From SIG603 sp963611165 (GTDB lineage: Bacteria > Bacillota > Clostridia > Oscillospirales > Acutalibacteraceae): DNA of 32,800 nucleotides. The position numbers were made by a program, and so were the translations under genes. The stretch spans positions 1 through 32,800 of the forward strand of contig CAVDQG010000019.1 in assembly GCA_963611165.1 (NCBI GenBank), written 5' to 3'. Shown here in pieces: positions 1 to 5,900 of the stretch. The notes under the pieces were generated by a model, which was not told the DNA's origin, made no database searches, and was given only the letters and a program-made list of their open reading frames with translations. Within the stretch, counting starts at the first letter, position 1. Every line of letters begins with the position of its first letter.

Positions 1-67
1 AACCAAAATCACAAAGTGATTTTAGGGAGCGAAGCGACCGTAGTTGACCGAATCAGCCGAATTGTTT
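1..67. repeat. Palindromic repeat element, copy 1 (cut by window start)
   Basis: The stretch opens with AACC followed by a hairpin: arm AAAATCAC at 5-12, loop AAA, arm GTGATTTT at 16-23. It continues with AGGG...CCGTAGTT and GCCGAATT. The order AACC - A/T-flanked hairpin - AGGG - CCGTAGTT is the same as in the element at 105-174, so the two belong to one family. The left outer arm would lie before base 1. There is no coding potential. Function unknown. Confidence 0.6.
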
Positions 68-104
68 GTCCCAAGAAAAATACAAAACGCAAATAAAAAA
101 GACA

Positions 105-174
105 GGCTTGGAGGTTTAACCAAAAATGCGAAGCATTTTTAGGGCGGAACGCCCGTAGTTAAAGCCTACAAGCC
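105..174. repeat. Palindromic repeat element, copy 2 (three-way-junction fold)
   Basis: Outer arms at 105-120 and 158-174 are imperfect inverted repeats (GGCTTG-GAGGTTTAAC against GTTAAAGCCTACAAGCC). They enclose two clean hairpins: AAAAATGC-GAA-GCATTTTT at 122-140 and GGGCG-GAA-CGCCC at 142-154. The whole unit can fold as a stem carrying two hairpin arms, on either strand. It looks like a small non-coding palindromic element, perhaps REP- or MITE-like, but I see no target-site duplication. Confidence 0.65.
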
Positions 175-216
175 GACCGATTTACACAAAGAGAAATATC
201 AAATAAACCAAAAACA

Positions 217-272
217 GGCACGAAAAATACGTCAAGAATGCAAAGCATTCGCAGACGGGCATTTTGCGTGCC
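217..272. repeat. Palindromic repeat element, copy 3 (nested palindrome)
   Basis: The left arm at 217-233 (GGCACG, AAAAAT, CGTC) pairs with the right arm at 254-272 (GACG, ATTTT, CGTGCC). Between them sits the hairpin GAATGC-AAA-GCATTC at 236-250. The central hairpin and the GACGGGC block resemble those of copy 2, but the outer arms differ in sequence while still pairing, which suggests the structure is what is kept. Confidence 0.55.
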
Positions 273-353
273 GAATTATTTATACAAATAAAAACCACGA
301 ACAGAAAAAGCTGTTTAAAACAAAAATTCAGCCCTAAACCGCCTTGGTGAAAT

Positions 354-379
354 GGCGACCGAAGGTCGCCCCTACGGGC
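354..379. repeat. GGCGACC/GGTCGCC hairpin repeat, half copy
   Basis: GGCGACC-GAA-GGTCGCC followed by CCTACGGGC. The same core recurs at 24982-25008, 25105-25130 and 32032-32058, and in inverted orientation at 25054-25080 and 31983-32008, always between genes. This copy is a single half unit without the inverted partner. Confidence 0.75.
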
Positions 380-520
380 TATTCAAAAATTAAACAGCAT
401 AAAACACGAAATAAGAAAAATCCCCTTCGTTCATATTTAATTGTTAATCCTAACCTAACTCCACACTACACTTTTTTACGCAAAGATTAAAGACTCACAA
501 AGTTCAAATAACGCAAAATA

Positions 521-543
521 TCCCCCGCTTTTAAGGCGAGGGA
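521..543 (-). terminator. Probable terminator after the first GPH transporter
   Basis: A GC-rich stem (CCCCCGC against GGCGAGGG, loop TTTTAA) lies 15-37 bp beyond the stop codon of the transporter. On the minus strand it is followed by ATATTTTG, a short U-run. It is the only GC-rich hairpin in the right place to end this minus-strand operon. Confidence 0.55.
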
Positions 544-557
544 CATTTTCGTTTCGA

Positions 558-1940
558 TTATTCTTCAGAAGACTCTTTCTTTGCGTTTCTCTCTGCAAGT
601 CTCTTTCTGACGCCCTCCATATGACCCGGCTTGTCGAGGTCATAAATCAAAAGCGGAATGATTCCTACAAAGAAGACGATTCCCGGAAGGAGGTTTGCGG
701 CAACGTTGATACCTGTCTGGATGTGCGGTGTCATTTCAACTCCGCCTGCATAGCCGAATGCGCCCATAACAACGAGGAAAAGTGAGTTTGCAATAGCTGT
801 TGCAATCTTTGTAGCTGTTCCCTGAAGTGAGAATGCCATACCGTCGTTGCGTACACCGTATTTGTCGTCAAAGTCATCGATAGCGTCAACCATCATGCAA
901 GAACCGCAAGGACCTGCAATATAGCCTAAGCCGTAAACGATTAATACGATAAAGTCAAATACAATATTCTCATACGGTCCTACAAACAATACAATCAAAG
1001 ATACGCCCTGAATGACCATGGAAAGAATAGCTGTCTTTCTGTTTCCTATCTTCTCGATAATCTTCGGGGTAATCGGCATGATAATTGTACCGACTATCAT
1101 CTGCATCATCATGAAGATTGTAATGAATGTAAAGTTCTGTACGCAGTACATGTAGAAATAAACAGCAACGGAAATTCTGCCGAGCATACCGAACATATTG
1201 AAGAATGCATAAAGCATTGTGCACAAGAGGTTCTTGTTCTTGAAAATCATCTTCAAGCCGTCGGAAATCTTGCCCTGGTCTTCCTTCTTAACGGTGATGT
1301 TCTCCTTGGACATAATCGCTACTGCCCAGAACATCGGAAGTGCCATGAATGCGAAAAGAATAGCTGTTGTGTGATAGCCTGCAGCCTGATCGCCCTTACC
1401 GAACCAAACAACGAGCTTGAGAACGAATAGGTTAAGGAGAATCTGTCCGATTGTCATACCCATCATCTGAGCAGCATTCAGTCTGTTGATTTCCTTGGGG
1501 TCACGCGTCATAACAACAGGCAATGCGAGATACGGAACGTTTGTCATTGTGTATGCCATACCTAAGCCTATGTATGTGATGTAAGCATATATAAGCTTGC
1601 CCGTGCTGCCGAATCCCGGCACGGTGAAGGTAAGAATTGTGAAAATGACAAGGAATATTGCACCGACAAAGATATACGGTCTGAAACGTCCCCACCTGGT
1701 GTGAGTACGCTCCATGAGAGTTCCCATCATCGGGTCGTTAATTCCGTCCCAAACCTTTGCGATTAACATCAAAAGTGCAACCGCACCTGTTCCCAAACCG
1801 AAAACATCGGTATAGAAAAGCGAAAGATATGTGCTTACCATTGTCCATGAAAGCTGAGATGCAAAGTTACCTAAGCCGTAAACGAAATAGTTTTTCGCCG
1901 TAAGTGGCTTTGTTCCGTATTGGTTGATTTTATCACTCAT
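558..1940 (-). CDS. GPH-family sugar/cation symporter (MFS)
   Basis: The product is a 460-residue membrane protein of the glycoside-pentoside-hexuronide:cation symporter family (MelB type), expected to import a glycoside with a cation. Family marks are visible: a WDGINDPMMG segment near residues 64-73 followed by RTHTRWGRFRPYI, the typical loop 2-3 signature, plus about twelve hydrophobic segments and a charged C-terminal tail. The ATG at 1940 has GGAGT about nine bases upstream. It is the last gene of the minus-strand run 5519 to 558 (transporter, two flavoproteins, transporter). A second, clearly related GPH transporter is encoded at 4140-5519. The substrate cannot be read from sequence. 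The C-glycoside cleavage genes further upstream make a plant glycoside or a product of it likely. Confidence 0.9.
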   Translation of the reverse strand: MSDKINQYGTKPLTAKNYFVYGLGNFASQLSWTMVSTYLSLFYTDVFGLGTGAVALLMLIAKVWDGINDPMMGTLMERTHTRWGRFRPYIFVGAIFLVIFTILTFTVPGFGSTGKLIYAYITYIGLGMAYTMTNVPYLALPVVMTRDPKEINRLNAAQMMGMTIGQILLNLFVLKLVVWFGKGDQAAGYHTTAILFAFMALPMFWAVAIMSKENITVKKEDQGKISDGLKMIFKNKNLLCTMLYAFFNMFGMLGRISVAVYFYMYCVQNFTFITIFMMMQMIVGTIIMPITPKIIEKIGNRKTAILSMVIQGVSLIVLFVGPYENIVFDFIVLIVYGLGYIAGPCGSCMMVDAIDDFDDKYGVRNDGMAFSLQGTATKIATAIANSLFLVVMGAFGYAGGVEMTPHIQTGINVAANLLPGIVFFVGIIPLLIYDLDKPGHMEGVRKRLAERNAKKESSEE

Positions 1941-1956
1941 TTTAAATTACTCCATC

Positions 1957-1973
1957 TGTCACAAATTGTGACA
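1957..1973. promoter_or_regulatory. Perfect 17-bp palindrome before the GPH transporter
   Basis: TGTCACAAATTGTGACA is a perfect palindrome around a central base. It lies 17-33 bp upstream of the ATG at 1940 and just beyond the ribosome binding site. It could be an operator for a dimeric regulator or a short mRNA hairpin. It is not the classical CRP motif, because its half sites are inverted relative to TGTGA-N6-TCACA. Confidence 0.4.
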
Positions 1974-2012
1974 ACACCTTATTTTTACCTTAATTTCTTA
2001 ATTTTGAGTAGC

Positions 2013-2050
2013 ACAAAGGACCCACCACTGTGGCAGGCTGCGTCCTTTGT
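2013..2050 (-). other. Intercistronic hairpin without U-run
   Basis: ACAAAGGAC (2013-2021) pairs perfectly with GTCCTTTGT (2042-2050), with a further CCAC/GTGG pairing inside. It lies between the flavoprotein stop (2070) and the next transporter start (1940). There is no T-run on the downstream side of the minus strand, so it is more likely an mRNA stabilising or processing hairpin than a full terminator. Confidence 0.5.
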
Positions 2051-2069
2051 TCAATTTAAGAAAGATTTT

Positions 2070-3041
2070 TTACATAGACTCGATTACTTTATCGAAATTC
2101 TTGTACTTCTCCATCATCTTCGGAAGTGTGTCCTTGTTGGCAACAAGCTTCGGCACGCAAACCGTGATCATGTTCTGAATTTCATTGTAGTGCTCGTAAA
2201 TACCGATTGGGGTATTTCTTGCTCTGTTCTTCTCCTCCTCGGAGAACTCAACCTTGACCTTGTCACCGTCAACGGAAAGTGTTCCCCAGATACCGCAAAT
2301 CGGGCACTCGACATGAGTTGTTCCGTTCATGCTGAGAAGCGGATTATGACAAACGGGGCATACACCCTCTTCGCCTACCCATGTGTCAACCTCGTCATAC
2401 GGCTTTCCGAGAGACTCGGCTACTGCCTTTCCGAGGTCTGAGCACTTCTGCATGAGAGCCGTGTCAAACAGCGGATGGCCTGTTCTGCCCTGATCGTAAG
2501 CGTCAACATGACCTACGCATTTCATAACAAATGAGAAGCTGAAAAGATCGAGCATAGGAAGTCCGAGTGAGACCCAGTTGTGTGTCTGTGCTCCGCCGAC
2601 TGAGATATAACCGACATATCTGTCCTTGAAATATCTCGGGTCGAGAAGCTCGTCCTCGCTCTTGCCCTCTGCGATACGCTTTTTGTTCTCCTCAATGAGT
2701 GCAGCTCTGTCGTGTGACGGGCCGAAGCGGTCGACAAAGTTCTTGAACTGTCCGACAATACCTACCGCATAAACGGGAGCGGCAATGATGATGCCGTCTG
2801 CATCAAGACATGCCTCTTCAAGAATGTGGTAATCGTCCTTGAGACAGCAGTGAATTTCTGTGGCGCCCTTGTCACGGGTTCTGCTGCAGTAATCGCAAGC
2901 ACGGCAATGTCCGATATTTAAATTTACAGTATTGATAAACTGAACATCCGCACCCGCAGCTTTAGCCGCAAACAAAGCTTCTTTGACTAAGACGTCGCTT
3001 CGCTGGTTCTTTCTTCCGAAAGAAATACCTAAAACCTTCAT
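2070..3041 (-). CDS. Iron-sulfur flavoprotein / NADPH-dependent FMN reductase family, with C-terminal zinc ribbon
   Basis: The 323-residue product starts MKVLGISFGRKN, the beta-strand and phosphate-binding start of a flavodoxin-like FMN domain. Cysteines at 46, 49 and 52 (CRACDYC) followed by C65/C66 and then KDDY match the CxxCxxC...C arrangement of iron-sulfur flavoproteins, which would hold a 4Fe-4S cluster next to FMN. AAPVYAVG and FKNFVDRFGP are further family segments. The last third adds CPVC...CPIC-G, a zinc-ribbon-like tail. I chose the ATG at 3041 because GGAGG stands just upstream; an upstream ATG at 3083 lacks one. The gene is a close paralogue of the one at 3190-4106. Role inferred: a redox protein passing electrons to a reductase or reducing a small aromatic. 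The substrate is unknown. Confidence 0.82.
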   Translation of the reverse strand: MKVLGISFGRKNQRSDVLVKEALFAAKAAGADVQFINTVNLNIGHCRACDYCSRTRDKGATEIHCCLKDDYHILEEACLDADGIIIAAPVYAVGIVGQFKNFVDRFGPSHDRAALIEENKKRIAEGKSEDELLDPRYFKDRYVGYISVGGAQTHNWVSLGLPMLDLFSFSFVMKCVGHVDAYDQGRTGHPLFDTALMQKCSDLGKAVAESLGKPYDEVDTWVGEEGVCPVCHNPLLSMNGTTHVECPICGIWGTLSVDGDKVKVEFSEEEKNRARNTPIGIYEHYNEIQNMITVCVPKLVANKDTLPKMMEKYKNFDKVIESM

Positions 3042-3060
3042 ATTTTTCCTCCATATTATT

Positions 3061-3084
3061 AATGAGCGTAAATTAATGCTCATT
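3061..3084. promoter_or_regulatory. Palindrome before the flavoprotein gene
   Basis: AATGAGC (3061-3067) and GCTCATT (3078-3084) form an inverted repeat about 20 bp upstream of the ATG at 3041, within the 148-bp gap between the two flavoprotein genes. It could be an operator or an RNA hairpin. I see no convincing promoter in this gap. Confidence 0.35.
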
Positions 3085-3189
3085 TGTTCAAAAAACTACA
3101 AACTTATCTAATAAAGAAACATCAGAACCTAATTTATGGAACCGATGCTTCCTTATCAGTGTATATTTAATGCCAACTTGTGTTAGAAA

Positions 3190-4106
3190 TTACATTTCAT
3201 CCTGCATAGCCTGGAATTTCTCGACATACTCATCGAATCTCGGATATCTATCTCGTCTTCCCTGCTCTACCTGATGCTCGAGTACGCCCGTGAACTTCAG
3301 ACGGCTTCTTCTCTGCTCCTCTTCGGAGAACTCAACTCTGACGTTATCGCCGTCAAATACAAGCTTTCCGTAAATTCCGCAGATAGGACAGCCTACTCTT
3401 GTTGTTCCTGACATAGTCATCTCGTTGCAGTGGCAAACAGGGCATGTACCGGGGTCGCTTGTCCACTCTATCTCGCTTGTCTTTTGGTCAAGTGCTTCTA
3501 CGATATGCTTGCCCATCTCGTAAGACTTCTCGAGTAATCTCTGACGGTTATCGGGAACATATGCGGCGTAAGCGTCAAGCTGATCTACAACCTTCATATT
3601 GAGGCTCATTCCGAAAAGATTCATTCCCGGAAGTCCGTAGGATACCCAGTTCTGAGTTGTTGCACCGCCGACAGAAATATAAGAGACAAGATGACGCTTG
3701 AGGCAGTCGGGGTTTAATTCGTCTCCGCCCGTATCCTTGCGAAGCTCGTTTTCAAAGAGCATATATGCCTTGTCGTGAGCGGGGCCGAAACGGTCGATAA
3801 AGTTTTTGAGCTTACCTGCCGGCTCGAGAACATAAACAGGAGCCGCTACGATGATTGCGTCTGCCGCAAGAACGGCGTCGGAAATTGCTTCATAGTCGTC
3901 CTTCTGAATGCAGCGAATCTGTCCCTTTCCGCTCTGGAGCATTCTTGAGCATGCGCCGCATCCGATACAAGGCTTGATTTCCTTGTTGATGGTATCGATA
4001 ATCTCGACTTCTGCACCCTGTTCCTCGGCGGCTTTCATTGCTTCCTTAAGAAACGTCTTGCAGTTTCCGTTCATTCGTCCNNNNNNNNNNGTACTTTTTT
4101 TCCCAT
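3190..4106 (-). CDS. Iron-sulfur flavoprotein, paralogue of the next gene; interrupted by an assembly gap
   Basis: This is the same architecture as the neighbour at 2070-3041: flavodoxin-like FMN domain, CIGCGAC followed by a fourth Cys and KDDY, AAPVYVL, FKxFIDRFGPAHD-type segment, and a C-terminal CPVC...CPIC zinc ribbon. The 10-N gap at 4081-4090 cuts the N-terminus. Beyond it the minus strand reads GAGGAAAATGTTATG and then codes MGKKV, exactly what the family needs before the phosphate-binding loop, and after the gap coding resumes with GRMNGNCK. I therefore start the gene at the ATG 4106-4104. With exactly 10 Ns the two parts are out of frame. Four more bases (14 in all) would restore the frame and supply the five residues seen in the paralogue. 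The stop of the upstream transporter is only 33 bp away, so this is one operon. Confidence 0.8.
4081..4090. other. Assembly gap (10 Ns)
   Basis: Ten undetermined bases lie inside the phosphate-binding loop codons of the flavoprotein gene. The length is probably nominal. Frame and paralogue spacing both fit a true length of 14 bases. Confidence 0.9.
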
Positions 4107-4139
4107 AACATTTTCCTCTTTTGAATCAGTTTTCAGTCA

Positions 4140-5519
4140 TTACTTCTCAGCCAATTTTGCTTTGATTTTCTCTTCGTTTTCCTTTGACTTTGCGTTTGTC
4201 ATGCCGATGCATGCAAAGAAGACTGCGGCAAGAACATAGAATGCTGCGGGAGCGAAGTTGATAACCATATCCATTCTTGTGAGAACCTGTGCGCTTAAGT
4301 CTGTAGCGTTAGCAACGTATCCGACTGCACCGAGTGCAAGGATTCCGATAGAACCGCCTACAGCATTACCCATTTTTGTTGAGAATGAAATACAGGAAAC
4401 GATAACACCGTCAGATCTCTTGCCTGTTCTGAGCCAGTTGTCGTCAATGATTTCTGCGCTCAAAGTATAGCAGGTGATGGAAAGAAGATTTGAAATACCA
4501 TATAAGAAGCCTGAAATTACGACCAAGCCTGTGAGCTGATACTCACCGATGAAGTAGAAGAATACACAGCAAAGAGCCATTGCGATGCATCCCAATGCGC
4601 CGACATATTTCTTGCTCATACGGTTAAGTAAGAACGGTGCGTAAATATTAACAACGAGGAAGCCTGCCGACATAGCTGTTGCAAAACCTGCGATTAATGC
4701 GGGATTCTTCAAGATATAGATGAAGTAGTAAGCCATGATTCCGATTCTGCCGAACATTCCTGTGAGACCCATGAACATTGCAAGAATAAGGAACATTGCG
4801 TTTCTGTCCTTGAAGGTATACTTGAAGGATGTTGCGAGATCCTTCATGGTGTCGCCGACAGATTTTTTCTCAGACTGTACGTTGATGATTTCCTTTGTGG
4901 CAGCAAAGCAAACCCAGAAGCACGGAATACATACAATTGAGAAAATAACAGCAGACCAGAAGTAGCCCTTCGCAGAAGAAGCGGAACCGTTACCGAATTT
5001 AAGAATCATCGGCATTGTTACCGCACTGATGAGCATCTGGATCAAGCCGTTTCCTACACCCTTGAATGCGTTGAGCGAAACACGCTCTTCGTTAGACTCT
5101 GTCATAACGTTTGCTACGCACTGAGTTGAAATGTTGACAGCTGTGTAAGCCATACCTGTTCCGATGTAGGTGAAGCCACACCAGATAGCCTTCCATGCAC
5201 CCGGTACATCGAGATTTAAGAAGGTAAGACAGTTGAACAAAGCAAGAATCGGTGCGCCCCAAAGAATATAAGGACGGAATCTGCCCCATCTTGATCTTGT
5301 GTTTTCTGCGATAGCACCGAACATCGGGTCATTTATGGCGTCCCAAATTCGTGCAATCAGCATGATCGCCGAAATAACTACCGGTGTAAGTCCGACAACG
5401 TCTGTGTAATAGACGGTCAAGTAGGAGCTTATAAGACACCATGAGCACTGCGATCCGATTTCGCCGAAGCTGTATCCGATTTTTCGCCAAACGGATATCT
5501 TCTCTGATTTTTCGTTCAT
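4140..5519 (-). CDS. GPH-family sugar/cation symporter (MFS)
   Basis: The product is a 459-residue MelB-type symporter, with WDAINDPMFGAIAENTRSRWGRFRPYI in pieces near residues 64-90 (Asp, Asn-Asp-Pro and Arg-rich loop typical of the family) and about twelve hydrophobic segments. The ATG at 5519 follows GGAGGATTAAACA, a strong ribosome binding site. It is the first gene of the four-gene run ending at 558. Its promoter region carries the shared 29-bp palindrome (5749-5777) and a TATAAT at 5665-5660. It probably imports a glycoside with H+ or Na+. It is paralogous to the transporter at 558-1940, so the operon has the symmetrical order transporter, flavoprotein, flavoprotein, transporter. Confidence 0.9.
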   Translation of the reverse strand: MNEKSEKISVWRKIGYSFGEIGSQCSWCLISSYLTVYYTDVVGLTPVVISAIMLIARIWDAINDPMFGAIAENTRSRWGRFRPYILWGAPILALFNCLTFLNLDVPGAWKAIWCGFTYIGTGMAYTAVNISTQCVANVMTESNEERVSLNAFKGVGNGLIQMLISAVTMPMILKFGNGSASSAKGYFWSAVIFSIVCIPCFWVCFAATKEIINVQSEKKSVGDTMKDLATSFKYTFKDRNAMFLILAMFMGLTGMFGRIGIMAYYFIYILKNPALIAGFATAMSAGFLVVNIYAPFLLNRMSKKYVGALGCIAMALCCVFFYFIGEYQLTGLVVISGFLYGISNLLSITCYTLSAEIIDDNWLRTGKRSDGVIVSCISFSTKMGNAVGGSIGILALGAVGYVANATDLSAQVLTRMDMVINFAPAAFYVLAAVFFACIGMTNAKSKENEEKIKAKLAEK

Positions 5520-5659
5520 TGTTTAATCCTCCACACGCTTGTTAAAACTTTAACCAAGATGAATAAAACTTTCCTCTTTAAGTATGCGGTAAATCTCACC
5601 GAATAAACGGTTTTCATCCACCTCACGGGTAAATTTTCATCTTCGTTAAATGTATCTAT

Positions 5660-5665
5660 ATTATA
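5660..5665 (-). promoter_or_regulatory. -10 element of the transporter/flavoprotein operon
   Basis: Minus-strand TATAAT, about 140 bp before the ATG at 5519. There is no TTGACA-like -35 at 16-18 bp. The centre of the shared 29-bp palindrome is 100.5 bp upstream, as at the C-glycoside promoter. This fits an activator-dependent promoter. Confidence 0.5.
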
Positions 5666-5745
5666 TATTCCGCTATCGATTTTATCTTTCCGCATGAAAG
5701 CTACATTTTTAGGTTTTTTGCCTTTATTTTTTGTGCTAAAAAATA

Positions 5746-5780
5746 GCAGGACAAAAAATAACCGATATTTTTTGTCCTGC
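5746..5780. promoter_or_regulatory. Shared operator, site A (perfect palindrome)
   Basis: GCAGGACAAAAAATA (5746-5760) and TATTTTTTGTCCTGC (5766-5780) are perfect inverted repeats around ACCGA. The inner 29 bp (5749-5777) follow the same 10-9-10 layout as sites B and C: GGACAAAAAA, nine bases, TTTTTTGTCC. It lies between the AraC-GH39 gene and the transporter operon and downstream of the AraC terminator, so it does not serve as that terminator. Confidence 0.65.
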
Positions 5781-5860
5781 TCCCTATTATAAAGATATAC
5801 GCCCAAAATTCCGCTTAATTATGCGTTCTTTCTGGCTGTTTTCGTCCGCAAGACGCAAAA

Positions 5861-5886
5861 AAGTTCCCCGAAAAATCGGGGAACTT
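5861..5886 (-). terminator. Terminator of the AraC-GH39 gene
   Basis: AAGTTCCCCG (5861-5870) pairs with CGGGGAACTT (5877-5886) around a six-base loop. On the minus strand the stem runs into a TTTTTT tract. It sits 15 bp beyond the stop codon at 5901, a textbook intrinsic terminator. Confidence 0.9.
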
Positions 5887-5900
5887 CCTATACTTTCGGA

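Noticed and set aside
1..400. CRISPR array
   Set aside because: Repeats are few, differ in length and sequence, are not evenly spaced, and fold as palindromes with no unique spacers of fixed size. No cas gene is present.
1920..2441. Plus-strand open frame of 173 codons
   Set aside because: It is antisense to the flavoprotein gene and spans its terminal hairpin. No ribosome binding site or recognisable domain.
5746..5780. Palindrome read as a terminator of the AraC-GH39 gene
   Set aside because: A complete terminator already lies at 5861-5886. The palindrome matches sites B and C in layout and in distance to a -10, which a terminator would not.
5516..5806. Open frame of 96 codons upstream of the GPH transporter
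   Set aside because: It runs through the shared operator and the -10 region, overlaps the next start and has a composition like spacer DNA. No ribosome binding site stands out.
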